Positions 12,477 through 23,949 of a DNA stretch of 64,000 nt are shown piece by piece. A program made the position numbers and the translations under genes. A model generated the notes under the pieces. It was not told the origin of the DNA and ran no database searches. It saw only the letters and a program-made list of their open reading frames with translations. How positions within the stretch are numbered: the stretch's first letter is position 1; every line of letters begins with the position of its first letter. Origin of the DNA: Sinotaia quadrata (lineage: Eukaryota; Mollusca; Gastropoda; Architaenioglossa; Viviparidae); contig CM054180.1 in NCBI GenBank assembly GCA_028829895.1, forward strand, positions 92,443,135-92,507,134. Reading direction: 5' to 3'.

Positions 12477-12968
12477 GCATAGTTTGACATCAAACTAAGA
12501 GAATTACTATCAGCTCTCTAATAACAATGCATAGTTTGACATCAAACTAAGAGAATTACTATCAGCTCTCTAATAACAATGCATTGTTTGACCTCAAACT
12601 AAGAGAATTACTATCAGCTCTCTAATAACAATGCATTGTTTGACATCAAACTAAGAGAATTACTATCAGCTCTCTAATAACAATGCATTGTTTGACCTCA
12701 AACTAAGAGAATTACTATCAGCTCTCTAATAACAATGCATTGTTTGACATCAAACTAAGAGAATTACTATCAGCTCTCTAATAACAATGCATTGTTTGAC
12801 CTCAAACTAAGAGAATTACTATCAGCTCTCTAATAACAATGCACTGTTTGACCTCAAACTAAGAGAATTACTATCAGCTCTCTTATAACAATGCACTGTT
12901 TGACCTCAAACTAAGAGAATTACTATCAGCTCTCTAATAACAATGCACTGTTTGACCTCAAAATTCAA
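12477..12968. repeat. 52-bp minisatellite with alternating unit variants
   Basis: Ten starts of GTTTGACMTCAAACTAAGAG occur every 52 bp from 12481 to 12949. Two variable sites give types that alternate through the middle (GCATTGTTTGACCTC, then GCATTGTTTGACATC), which is a 104-bp higher-order order. The right end is uniform GCACTG units. The unit sequence is unrelated to the 52-bp array at 10251-11943. Confidence 0.95.
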
Positions 12969-13424
12969 ATCGTGCTATCGACTCTCTCTTCATTACTTCT
13001 TTACGAGTATTCATATAAACTCTCTCCTAATGTTCCATTATTTGACATAAGACATGTTGTGCAATTACTGATACATAATCTGTGTTACTATAATTTTATT
13101 GCGAGTAGTACTTTAAATATTGATATATCTTCTACAATTATTGTTACGGGCTTTCCTAGTGACGCACAAATAAACACGTTTGTTTCAGTGTCTCTTTATA
13201 TTACTCAATGAAAAAACTGGATCCATTGCTAGATAGCGCAGAGATGCGTCTACAATCAAATCTTTCTGAAATGAACCACTGTTCCTAGCTGACTCTGTTG
13301 TCCTGCATAAATCTTCTACCACAGCAGTTCGGCAGCAATTTTGCATTTTAGTCTATTCGACTTAAGGTTTGTTTGTTTCGCAAGCGTGATTATCTTCTGC
13401 ATAGTTCCTGAAAAACTTACCAAT

Positions 13425-13705
13425 TTTGATTTGCCTAGTAGAGCTCAAGTTTTCGCCCTTGATTTGTCTAATATAACTCAAAAATTACAGTCACTGTTTT
13501 GCCCTCATAAAGCGCAATTTACCACCTTGATTTGTCCTAAATAAATGTATCAGTTATTTGCCATCATATGACACAATTTACCGCAAATAATTTGATCTAC
13601 TGTAACTCACAAGTTACCGCCCTTGATTTACCCTAGTATAACTCACAAATTATTGCCCTTGATTAGCCCTAATGTAATTCACAAGTTACCACCCTTGATT
13701 AGCCC
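13425..13705. repeat. Degenerate ~45-60-bp minisatellite
   Basis: Recurring phrases GCCCTTGATTTRYCCTAAT and AACTCACAARTTA. The right end is more regular. Positions 12970-13420 and 13710-14010 show no feature I can support. Confidence 0.7.
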
Positions 13706-14012
13706 TAACAGCGTTTCTTATGGTGTTGCGCCACAGTTCAGAATTATTATGTTCACTCTTTCTTAATGAATTAATGGTTACAAGTTTACTAATAATAGTA
13801 CGGCCGACTAGAAAAAGTGACGTCACGCACTCTAGTCAATATCATAAATTCCCTAGTGCAATTCCAATCGATTATACCGTTGACATTGACTTCATTAAGA
13901 TTATCAAGATAATCGTCCATAACTAGTTTATTTAATGAAATATAGATTTTAAATCGTGCAGGAAATAGAGATTATGTTATAAATAGTTCAGTATATATAA
14001 ACTGTAGGTCAC

Positions 14013-14245
14013 AAATAGTTCACTAAACATTAAAGGTCATACGGAGTTCACTAAACATTAAAGGTCATACAGAGTTCACTAAACATTAAAGGTCATACAT
14101 AGTTCACTAAACATTAAAGGTCATACAGAGTTCGCTAAATATTAAAGGTCATACAGAGTTGACTAAACATTAAAGGTCATAGAGAGATGACTAAACATTA
14201 AAGGTCATAGAGAGATGACTAAACATTAAAGGTCATAGAGAGTTC
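14013..14245. repeat. 28-bp minisatellite
   Basis: About eight units of AGTTCACTAAACATTAAAGG followed by TCATACAG at 28-bp spacing (14045, 14073, 14101 and so on). The last units change to AGATGACT. Confidence 0.92.
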
Positions 14246-14544
14246 ACTCAATACAATTTCGTTCGTAATAGTTCAGTAGGTTTGATATAGTTCACGTACA
14301 CTTACCGAAGTGTAAAAAGAAGCCACATACATTTCACTATGCAAAATGCAGGTCATAATGACTTTAGTTCATAAAATAGAAATCATTATTAGTCAACAAG
14401 AAGATTGTAGATCATAAATCATTCACTTAAAAGTTACAGTACATAAATATTTGCTTCAGTGACTTATTTTATAGTTTATTTCTGGTCATTCGACTTAGAT
14501 AAAGGTGAAGCATATTCTTTCTACTTTCCTGACGATGTAACTGA

Positions 14545-14860
14545 CAGATAACAATGTTACATGTTATAGCCTACTAATGGTGTAACCGTAAGATAACAGT
14601 TTTACATATTTATAGCTTTCTAACAATATAACCGTCATATAAAACCGCTACATATTTATAGCTTTCTAATGATATAGCTATCACATAAAAGTGTAACATG
14701 TTTATAGTTTCTAAGGATATAACCTTCAGATATATGCGTTATATGCTTACAGCATCTGAGCGTCAAAGAAATGTTATATGTCTAAAAGCTTCTGATGTAC
14801 CCGTGAGACAACATTGTTACATGATTAGAAGCCTCCCGATGAATGAGAGAGACATTGTAG
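14545..14860. repeat. Degenerate ~60-bp minisatellite
   Basis: TTACATATTTATAGCTTTCT and AATATAACCGTCATATAA recur about five times with drift. A 60-codon frame at 14698-14880 is a by-product. Confidence 0.7.
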
Positions 14861-14967
14861 TGAGAACATGGTCAAAGTGATTTGTTTGCTTAGTATCTCA
14901 CAATCTGAGCATACGTTGACTGATGAATAAACATGAAGCGCAATAAAAGGCCGCTTTCGTCGCAAGC

Positions 14968-14969
<2 letters not shown>

Positions 14970-15028
<59 letters not shown>

Positions 15029-15165
15029 ACAAACACACTCACACATATACAAACACACTCGCACGCACACACAAATACACACACGCGCACAGAGAAATAC
15101 ACACATACGCACAAACAAATAAATACACGCGCACAAATACACACAAACACACGCACGCACATAAC
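14970..15165. repeat. (CA)n microsatellite with degenerate extension
   Basis: Perfect CA dinucleotides run from about 14970 to 15026 and then degrade into CACACAAAYAC-type sequence. The open frames on both strands here are pure repeat artefacts. Confidence 0.95.
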
Positions 15166-15464
15166 ATACATTCACCTACTATAAAACAGGCGTTTAAAAC
15201 ATACCTTTCGGAAGATTATATCGTATTACATAGCAGCAAACAATACACAAACGCTTTACAAATACTTACTATATAATATTTCATATGTCTACTTTTGCTT
15301 GTTTTTAAAACCAGTTTGACTAGATAACAGAACACATACGCTCGCTTATTTGTAAATTCTTAAAACTAGATAACTGAATATATACGCAAAGTTTGATTTA
15401 TTGTCACAATTTGCATAAACCACTATTTTATCTATATCAGGTACAGCACACCAAAATATGCCCC

Positions 15465-15880
15465 TCTTGTCCTAATTTCACATATATTGTTAAACAAAAC
15501 ATTCGCCCACTTTAGTCTAATTTCATATGTATTGAAACAGAACATACACCATCTTTTTTTCTAATTTCACATGTATTGTAAACAGAACATATGCCCATTT
15601 TCTTCTAATTTCAAATATAGCATAAAAAGGCCATACGTCCACTTTGGTCTAATTTCACATATATCGGAAAACAGAACATATACCAACTTTGGTCTAATTT
15701 CACATGTATCTCAAAACAGAACATATGTCCCCTTTGTTCTATTTCACATGTATCGTAAAAAAGAATTATGCCCACTTTGTTCTAATTTCACATATATCGT
15801 AAAATAGAATTGTGCCCACTTTGTTTTAATTTCACATATATCGTAAAAAAGAATTATGCCCACTTTGTTCTAATATCAAA
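15465..15880. repeat. Degenerate minisatellite sharpening to ~43-bp units
   Basis: Phrases CCCACTTTGTTCTAATTTCA and CATATATCGTAAAA recur. Left units are longer and diverged, while the right four are near-identical. The 78-codon frame at 15571-15807 is repeat read-through. Positions 15180-15460 show nothing assignable. Confidence 0.8.
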
Positions 15881-15937
15881 GCATGACCAAAAGGTGACGA
15901 ACCTACATTGCTCTTATTTCACATACAGCAACACTTG

Positions 15938-16078
15938 ACAACCGTGTATATAATCAACGTTGAACTAACTTTACACGAGTAGACAGTTGTATATAGATCA
16001 ACGCTGTTCTAACTTTACACGAGTAGACAGTTGTATATAGATCAACGATGTTCTAACTTTACACGAGTAGACAGATAA
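15938..16078. repeat. ~46-bp tandem repeat, three copies
   Basis: TTCTAACTTTACACGAGTAG followed by ACAGTTGTATATAGATCAACG occurs three times. Confidence 0.85.
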
Positions 16079-16282
16079 GTAAGTTGGTCCGTTTTGTTCT
16101 AACGTCAGGTGTAACATAATCTTCGTACGCTCGTTTGTTCTAACTGTATGCAAAGCCCACAGTAATATAAATACGCCTATTTTGTTCTAACGTCACGTGA
16201 CGAGATAGGTGAGCGCACAAATCCACTTGGTTCTCACTAAATATATATTACAACAATGTGTAACATGACTAGACAAGACTCT

Positions 16283-16515
16283 GCAATCATCTTACTTCAT
16301 TTACAAACGTCATCACTGTTCACACTTCACTTACAAACGTCACCACTGTTCAAACTTCACTTACAAATGTCATCACTGTTCACACTTCACTTACAAACGT
16401 CATCACTGTTCACACTTCACTTACAAACGTCATCACTGTTCACACTTCACTTACAAACGTCATCACATTTCATACTTTACTTACAAACGTCTTCACTGTT
16501 CACACTTCACATATT
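16283..16515. repeat. 30-bp minisatellite with open frame
   Basis: Eight units of CACTTACAAACGTCATCACT followed by GTTCACACTT. The unit is ten codons, so an 88-codon frame stays open (repeat HLQTSSLFTL). I regard this as a by-product of unit length and not as a gene. Confidence 0.9.
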
Positions 16516-16739
16516 AGCGTGATAGACGGTTTATGATACTGGTCAGACATTGTTTATCACTATGATATTCATCTACACTTGTTTTACATCAATGGATAGA
16601 TAGACGTACAACAGATAGGAAAGCTTCTCTCCCTCATGTCCTCTCTCAGTTTACATTAACACTCAAATAGAATGTGTATGTGTGTTTTTATATGTATGTG
16701 TGTGTGCGTTTGAGGGAGAGGGGGAGGGAGGAGAGTTAC

Positions 16740-17412
16740 ATTCTGAGAGAGGGTGAGAGCGTAAGGCACAGTGAGGGGATACACAGCGAAAGGGATAGAC
16801 ATTGAGAAGGATACACAGTGAGAGGGATACGCAGTGTGAGGATACAGAGAGGGATACACAGTGAGGGGATACACAGCGAAAGGGATAGACATTGAGAAGG
16901 ATACACAGTGAGACACACACTGAGCGAGATACACAGTGAGAGGGATACACAGTGTGAGGATACAGAGTGAGAGGGATACACAGTGAGAGGGATACGCAGT
17001 GATGGGGATACACAGCGAAAGGGATAGACATTGAGAAGGATACACAGTGAGAGGGATACGCAGTGTGAGGATACAGAGAGGGATACACAGTGAGGGGATA
17101 CACAGCGAAAGGGATAGACATTGAGAAGGATACACAGTGAGACACACACTGAGCGAGATACACAGTGAGAGGGATACGCAGTGAAAGGGATACACAGTGA
17201 GAGGGATACGCAGTGATGGGGATACACAGCGAAAGGGATAGACATTGAGAAGGATACACAGTGAGACACACACTGAGCGAGATACACAGTGAGAGGGATA
17301 CGCAGTGAAAGGGATACACAGTGTGAGGATACAGAGTGAGAGGGATAAAGAGTGAGAGGGATACACAGTGAGAGGGATACGCAGTGAGAGGGATAAAGAG
17401 TGAGAGGGATAC
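16740..17412. repeat. Purine-rich nested minisatellite with 229-bp higher-order duplication
   Basis: The basic word is AGAGGGATACACAGTG and variants. A longer module containing ACACAGCGAAAGGGATAGAC starts at 16781, 16871, 17010, 17100 and 17224. The pairs 16781/17010 and 16871/17100 are both 229 bp apart, so a block of that size was itself duplicated. The minus-strand frames of up to 252 codons (Cys-Val-Ser-Leu-Ser repeats) are open in three frames and are artefacts. Confidence 0.93.
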
Positions 17413-17649
17413 ACGGTAACAGGGTGGGGAGTAAGATAAGATGATGCGTGGATGTTAAGTTTTAAATGGCATGTAATTAAAGAGGTAAATGTAGAGTTTC
17501 TTAATTTAATTCTCGTGTTTATTTCATTTTACTAAAAGTAAAATTTAGATCTGTGATTTGTATTAAATAATATTTTACAAGCGTGCCTTTGCTTGGAAAC
17601 ATTTCCTCCGAAGACATATGATAACAAAACTACTTATGTATAACAACAC

Positions 17650-17975
17650 TTTGATGATATAATAAAAAAATTGCATTTATGAAGTGTATATAGGATGGTA
17701 GAAAATTAGTGCAAAATAAATATTATAATAATGAAGTGCATATAAAATTAAAATATTAGTGTAAAATAAATATTACAGTAATGATTTGCATAAAGGAATA
17801 TGAACTATTTGGGGGTGTAAAATAACTAGTTCAATCAATATGTATAGTAAAGGGAATTCGAATATTCGTGTCATATAAATAGTACACTAAAGAAGTATAT
17901 AAAGGAATTTATAATTCATGTTTACAACGAATAGTACAGTAATGGCATTTAAAAGAAATTATAATATTGGTTCTA
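17650..17975. repeat. Degenerate ~55-60-bp minisatellite
   Basis: AATATTAGTGTAAAATAAAT, ATTACAGTAATG and AAGTGCATATAAA recur with drift. It lies in the inferred intron downstream of the coding exon. Positions 17413-17650 show nothing assignable. Confidence 0.65.
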
Positions 17976-18149
17976 TTTTTAAAGCCTCATAAGTAAGTGA
18001 AATGAGCACATTAATCTTATTTTCTTAAAATATATTTGTTGTCCTACATCCACGTTCTTTCCTAAAACTACTCTGAATCAAAACATTTACCTTATGAATT
18101 TAAAGAAGCAACATCAAATACTGAACACCACAATGTAAAACACCCTCGT

Positions 18150-18883
18150 CACGCGAGTATGTACTCATTGAAAAGCAACACTTACCTTGTCATCACTAAT
18201 GGTCTGAATGCATAAAGAAGTAACACAAAATTTTACCAACCTTCAACTCTACAGTATGGATGCGTATGTAGAGAGGTTTAACACAAAAATGTATCAACCT
18301 TCAACTCTACAATATGGATGTGTCCGGTGTATAGAAGCAACATAACAATTTACCAGCCTTCATACCTACTGTCTAGATGCGTTTTGTAAAAAGGAGTAAC
18401 ACAAACATTTACCAACCTTCATCTCTACAATCATGATGCGTTCGATGTAGAGAAGTAAAAATGTACCATCCTGCATCTCTACAGTCTGGTTGCTTCATAT
18501 GTAAGGAAGTAACATTTATCAACACTCATCACTACGGGTTTGGGAGTAATACGAACATAGGGCCCACACCTATATCACCGCTAGAGGTCTAGGCATGTAT
18601 GAGGTCACGACTATTTTATCTTCATAACTAGAGATCTGATTGTATGTGGAGGTCATGCATGTTTACCTTCGTCATTAGAACTCGAATGTATATAGAGATC
18701 ACGCATATTTATCTCTAGAACCATGTGTGTACATAGAGGTCCTGTATATGTACCTTCATCTTTAAAGGTGTATAGAGACCATACGAATATTTACCTTTAT
18801 CTTTAAAGGTGTATAGAGACCATACGAATATTTACCTTTATCTTTAAAGGTGTATAGAGACCATACGAATATTTACCTTCATC
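18150..18883. repeat. Exon-edge minisatellite carrying copies of a splice donor
   Basis: The right end has three 41-bp units starting at 18761, 18802 and 18843. The last unit runs 7 bases into the minus-strand coding exon. Moving left, units become longer and more diverged, but the word TTTACCTTCATC and relatives persist. On the minus strand this word is GATGAAGGTAAA, the exon's own 5' splice site. Donor-like copies have GT at 18876/18875 (real), 18835/18834, 18794/18793, 18753/18752 and 18666/18665. Divergence seems to rise with distance from the exon. Confidence 0.85.
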
Positions 18884-19842
18884 GCTGCCTTGACGTGACA
18901 AGGATGGTACCAGACTTTGAGCTCGTTTTCGTTCCAGAACGGCCGGAGGTACCCAGAATTTTTCGCTAGCATCAGCCACGGGTGAACTAGGGCCTGAACC
19001 CATTTTCCTCATAGTGTGCAACCACTCAGCCCCACGCATCCCACTCGGAGATGTGCTTGCGGACGTTGTAGTAGCCGCTCTGCCCAACAGCCCCCTCCCT
19101 GCCACACCGGCCATACACCTGGCTGCCAAGTGCTTCAGTCGGAGTTTGAGGTCCAGCGCGGGTTTTGGTGGTTGGGATTTCCACCCGACTGTTTGTGGGA
19201 CGGGTATCGTTAGCCCTTCGAGTGGTATGGACACAGAAGGCTCGTCAAAATCCGATTCCAAAGAGCGTGTGTGAGAGATGTGTAAAGACTGACTGTAAGT
19301 ACAAGACAAGGGAGATAACCTGCTACTGCTCGCTGTCACTGCAGCTCTGTTGCTGGCGTAGAGCGCCGCTGTCCTACCCGCAGTAAAAGCGGCCTGCCTC
19401 TGTTGTCTCACTGGCTTCGCTTTCACAACTACAACGTCTGCCTTACCACCCAGCGCCGCTGTTACTGTCGCTTTAGTGATGTTCCTACTTTCTACTGCGG
19501 CGTCGTCACTGTCGCTGCCTTCTTCGCTGTCGCGTCGACCGCGACTACTGCATAATATTCTAACCACACCGCCGTCACTTGGTGCACCGCCCGCTTGTCC
19601 AATCGAGTCTGACTTCGTTTGGCCGTGCTCCTCCAACAATGTACGCTCGAACCAGTTCAGACGGTAACGTTTGGAGCAGAAGATGTAGATGAGTGCAACG
19701 ACAAGCACGGCGATAGACAGGCTGACGGCCACGTAGATTATAATCAAGTAGGTCGGAACCCCAGGTAGCGGGGCACCCATGCTGGCGTCTTAGGCTAAGC
19801 AGCTTACTGGCTTGAAATGAATGCAGTCAAGTGGAAAATGCT
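18877..19842 (-). CDS. N-terminal coding exon of a single-pass membrane protein, synaptotagmin-like (tentative)
   Basis: The ATG at 19780-19778 has A at -3 and G at +4, and an in-frame TAA lies nine bases upstream, so the start is well supported. A pyrimidine-rich acceptor ending CCATCAG puts the exon start at about 19842. The donor GAAG|GTAAAT ends it at 18877, leaving 301 full codons plus one base (phase 1). Residues 1-10 are short and neutral. 11-34 form one hydrophobic helix. Cys35 and KRYR (37-40) follow, as in palmitoylated membrane-proximal segments. RLNWFERTLLEE (40-51) is next, then an acidic Ser-rich patch (83-98) and a Ser/Ala/Arg linker. The exon ends in WVPPAVLERKRAQSLVPSLS (276-295) and RQGSDEG. 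A short N-terminus, one helix and a long linker fit synaptotagmins, which then carry two C2 domains. Those exons would lie left of the window. G+C is higher than in the neighbourhood. Other single-pass adaptors remain possible. Confidence 0.75.
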
Positions 19843-20296
19843 CTGATGGAAAACGAAAAAAATCACTATATTAAATAAACTGAATAACAACAAAGATTCA
19901 TTGAAATAGAACAATGGTATTTCACTCTACTATTTATTCTACAGCGATCTGTTCGAAAGATTATCTTAACAACTTATAACTATATCACGCACGCACGCAC
20001 ACACACACACACATAAGCACGCACGCACACTTACATATGCACATATTTAACAAAAGAGAGAGATGCAACAGATTACCTTGATATTTATGTTAGTTATTAT
20101 ATATTAATACTGAAGTAAACTCTTTACTCCTGTGGGGAGCGAGCAGGAGATCTTGGATTAGAATATATGGTTATTTAAAAATTTACATTTGTTTTTCGTC
20201 CATTCCTTAGATATAATGTCTTATTGGCATGCTTGAGAGAGCTTATAACAATATAAGTGTCGGTAACTACTCAAGTACCTCAACGCGAACTCCCGA
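19843..20296. other. Inferred intron start with a short (CA)n
   Basis: The sequence lies just upstream of the coding exon on the minus strand. It contains a short CA/CACG tract at about 19988-20032 and otherwise no feature. Confidence 0.5.
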
Positions 20297-20560
20297 CAGT
20301 CGGTTGGCTGAATGACTAAGTTAAAATGATAAGTTGTGAAAGTCGAATGGCTGAATGACTAAGTTAAAATGATAAGTTGTGAAAGTCGGATGGCTGAATG
20401 ACTAGTTTAAAATGATAAGTTGTAGAAGTCAGATGGCTGAATGACTAGGTTAAAATGATAAGTTGTGAAAGTCGAATGGCTGAATGACTAAGTTAAAATG
20501 ATAAGTTGTGAAAGTGGGATGGTTGAATGACTAGGTTTAAATGATAAGTTGTGAAAGTAC
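20297..20560. repeat. 43-bp minisatellite, six copies
   Basis: Units read AGTCGAATGGCTGAATGACT followed by AAGTTAAAATGATAAGTTGTGAA with 43-bp spacing (20341, 20384 and so on) and single-base variants. Confidence 0.93.
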
Positions 20561-21924
20561 GAGTTGTTTGGTAAATGATGACTGACTGACAGGATGGATA
20601 GGTCATACGAGTAAAAAGCATACATATTATATACAGACAGACATATAGACAAATGATAGATAGATAGATAGAGGGATGGATGGAATAGACTACAATTGTA
20701 CCTTAAAATGTATATTGCATTCCTGTGTTTTGTTGTTTACTGCAGACTTGCATTCACCCTATTGTGATAAAAGAGGTAATTTTAGGTATGACCAGGTGAG
20801 ATTTTCAAACGTAATAGCCCAAGGCAAAACTATACAAAATTATATTTGTATGTGTTTTGCACCATGACTTGTACATTTTGTCAGAAATAAAGTTTTCATT
20901 TTATTATTACCTCTATAGTTACAAACTCACTCTCACACATATACATATACGCATACACGCGCGCGCGCACGCACACACACACACACACGGCTATTCACAA
21001 AAGATAAATTCAGTTCACACTACCTATCATAATCATGATGGATAAAGTCACTACAGCGACAAGGCTTTTTACAGAGATTACATTTCCTGCACATACAAAT
21101 CTTCATCACCATATGTTGTCACTGCACAAAGCCAATTCTCATCTCAGAGATTATTCTATTCATATAGAATAAGTTTGCTTATACAAACTGTTTAAACCAA
21201 AACAATAATGGATTGTCTTGTCTAAGTTAAATCGTACTGACCTATTTGAATTAATCTTGAAGACCTATTAGAAATTCAATGAAAAGAAGAGTGTTAGGAG
21301 AGGGGAAAGTAATTTTTTTCTTTTACTGTGAAATATAATATATTTTCTCATTTACTGAAAACTTGCGCTGCTCTATTCAATTTCAGTAAAATGTTAAGAT
21401 ATCTAAACAAATTTTATTTAGGTTACATTCATGAATCAGTAAAGTATAGAGCGTACAGATAATGATCGTGATCCAGTTTAAATAAAGTTTAGAAGAGATG
21501 AAATCTTCATTAATTTCAATAGTGTCTGCTTTAACACCTGTCGAGTGTTTGAAGTTCTGTAATCTTTGTGAGTTATTGCCCTTGTTAATGGTGACACAGG
21601 TTGGAGCCGTCAAATAATTGCCGTTTCACACAATGAACTGAATTGTCAGCGTACACAACAGAACACGTGTCACTTACCCAGACAGTTATTGTGGGATTTT
21701 GGAACAGTCATCATACACATTGCAAGTAAATTAACAAAACCTGTATTAAACTCATAACCTGGGAAAAACGAAACGTCCATTATATTAATACGGACTAGAG
21801 TAAATTGCATATTTTACCAGGTGTTATATGTTGTTTTAAACCTATCACGTGATTCACCTAAAAACGAAATGTAACTATCAACAGCGAGTTAGTGCAACGG
21901 TAAAGATAAATACCGTTTATTATG
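20561..21924. other. Single-copy stretch with small simple repeats
   Basis: A few GATA units lie at about 20655-20672 and a mixed CACG/CA tract at about 20935-20988. The frames at 20676-20867, 20857-21045 and 21383-21613 are short and unrecognised. Confidence 0.45.
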
Positions 21925-22870
21925 TCTTCTATATTTAACTATGCTCCTTAGTATAGACTCTATTTAACTATTTATTATGTCCTCTACATTTAACTATACT
22001 ACTTTGTCAACAAGGCATCTATATTACTTAGCCAGTATTTCACTCTACTACTTAGTATTGCCTCTATATTTAACTATACTACTTAGTAGTATGACTTTGT
22101 GCGACCTCTTACTTAACTATACCACTTAGTCAGTATGACCTCAATTAAGCTTTTTACTTAGTGTAGTCTCTCTCTATATATATAACTAAATTAGTCAGTA
22201 TGGTCACTTTATTTAACTATGCATTATATACTATGGCCTCTATACTTAACTATACCCCTTACGTTGTATGGCCTTCGTATTTAACTATACTCCCTAGTTA
22301 GTATGCCTTTATATTTAACTATACTCCCTACGTAGTATGGCCTTTATTAACTATACTCCCTACGTAGTATGGCCTTTGTATTTAACTATACTCCCTACAT
22401 AGTATGGCCTTTGTATTTACAATACTCCCTACGTAGTATGGCCTTTATATTTAACTATACTCCATACATAGTATGGCCTTTGTATTTAACTATACTCCCT
22501 ATGTAGTTTGGCCTTTGTATTTACAATACTCCTTAGTCAGTAAGGCCACTATATTTCACTTTACTCCTTTGTATGGCCACTATATTTCTTAGTATGGCCA
22601 CTATATTTCACTATATTGCTTAGTAGGCCACTATAATTATTTATTCCAATTAGTATAGTCACTTATTTCACTGTACACCTTAGTATGACATCTAAATTTA
22701 AATGCATTCCACAGCATAGCCACTATATTTTACCATACTCCTCAGTCAGTATGGCCACTATATTTATCTATACTCCTCAATAAGTATGGTCACTATATTT
22801 CACTATACTCCTTAGTTATTATGGCCACCATATTTCACTATACTCCTTAGTAAGGTCACTCGATTAGCTA
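21925..22870. repeat. Long degenerate minisatellite with a regular ~35-bp core
   Basis: TATTTAACTATACTCC and TAGTATGGCCTTTG recur across almost 950 bp. From 22240 to 22540 the units are regular (TACTCCCTACGTAGTATGGC). Both edges are strongly diverged, and scattered relatives reach about 23095. Positions 22880-23099 are otherwise single-copy. Confidence 0.85.
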
Positions 22871-23099
22871 TACGCTTTAGTCCAGTGTTTCCCGAAGAGT
22901 GTGCAACAGATACATAACTGAGGCGCTATCGGATTATTTTTTTAACTTCACCTACTCGCTCTAATATTAACTCATCTTGTAAGCGCTTTCTTACTTTGGA
23001 CACCGTTGAAAAAATCCTGATAAACTGAAGGTGCTTTGAACCGAGAAAGTTTGGGAAACAATACCTTAGTCATTATGACCTCTATAATTAATTATACTC

Positions 23100-23389
23100 T
23101 GTGACAAAGTAAATTTGCCCCTCCCTATTTTTAATTTTAATTGTTATATAAGTTGCTAAATTGTCAGTGACCTCCTTATGCTCTCCTTATGGTGTTATTT
23201 TGAAAGTGTATGAGCTTGCAGTAAACAGCCTAAGGAAAGAACATTCTAAATTTGCTGACCTATTGGAAAATGAGTGAGCAGTCTTTTATTATCCAATCAT
23301 TATGATTTATGAGAACGAGACTAGCCAATAGGCTGAGTTTAAGGAGTTTACTTGCAATAGAGAACTTTGCTGTCTATTCAGTTTGAATC

Positions 23390-23484
<95 letters not shown>

Positions 23485-23949
23485 TCCGGCTTGAAGGCAG
23501 TCGTTAACTTGAGTGCTGAGTTTAAACTGATTGATTGAGAGAGACATTTCATACATTTTTCTATTGATATGTTATACTTGTGTTATGTAAGTTGATTTAA
23601 CTAAGCTGCACCCATGTGATATATTAAGTATTAATATGTGACATTGTTTGAATATATTGTATTTATTGTACCATGGGGATAATAAATATTCTTGCAGGAG
23701 ATTGTAAGTTTTGAGAATGGAGTGTAAGATAGGATGGAATTATATTGTAACGAATAAGAAACCTAGGATTGCTCCTTGATTGTATGTTGCAGTAAGCAAG
23801 CAGCCCTCTTCTTCTGATTTCTTCGTTGTGGTTGTGGTTGTATCTCACTCTGTGAGTGTGAGTTTGACCCTGAGCTGTGAGTCTCAAGTGGAGCCTCAAA
23901 TTAACTTTCAAGTTCCTAGCTATCCCTTTGTTTGTTTACTAGTGTTACA
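23100..23949 (+). mobile_element. Solo-LTR-like dispersed repeat, copy 1
   Basis: Opens TGTGACAAAGTAAATTTGCC and shares a long collinear series of words with copies at 34540, 36785 (minus), 54070 and 58472: GTGACC..CCTTATG, GAGAACGAGACTAGCCAATA (CCAAT box), the TGATTGAGAGAGACATTTCA block, and GATAATAAATATTCTTGCAG with a poly(A) signal. The proposed end TTTACTAGTGTTACA matches copy 2 only loosely. The TG start, CCAAT box and AATAAA suggest an LTR. No target duplication is visible. Confidence 0.65.
23392..23482. repeat. (GA)n microsatellite inside the LTR-like copy
   Basis: About 45 GA dinucleotides. Alignment with the copy at 34540 places them at the short word GGCAAGAAGTCC, so the microsatellite grew inside the mobile element. 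Open frames here are artefacts. Confidence 0.95.

Noticed and set aside
16656..17414. 252-, 218- and 183-codon minus-strand frames rich in Cys-Val-Ser-Leu
   Set aside because: Three overlapping frames are open at once because the minus strand of the repeat lacks stop words. There is no start context, signal or domain. Minisatellite artefact.
18803..18876. C-terminal extension GKYSYGLYTPLKIK of the membrane protein
   Set aside because: It is translation past the consensus donor into the 41-bp repeat, so it is treated as intron.
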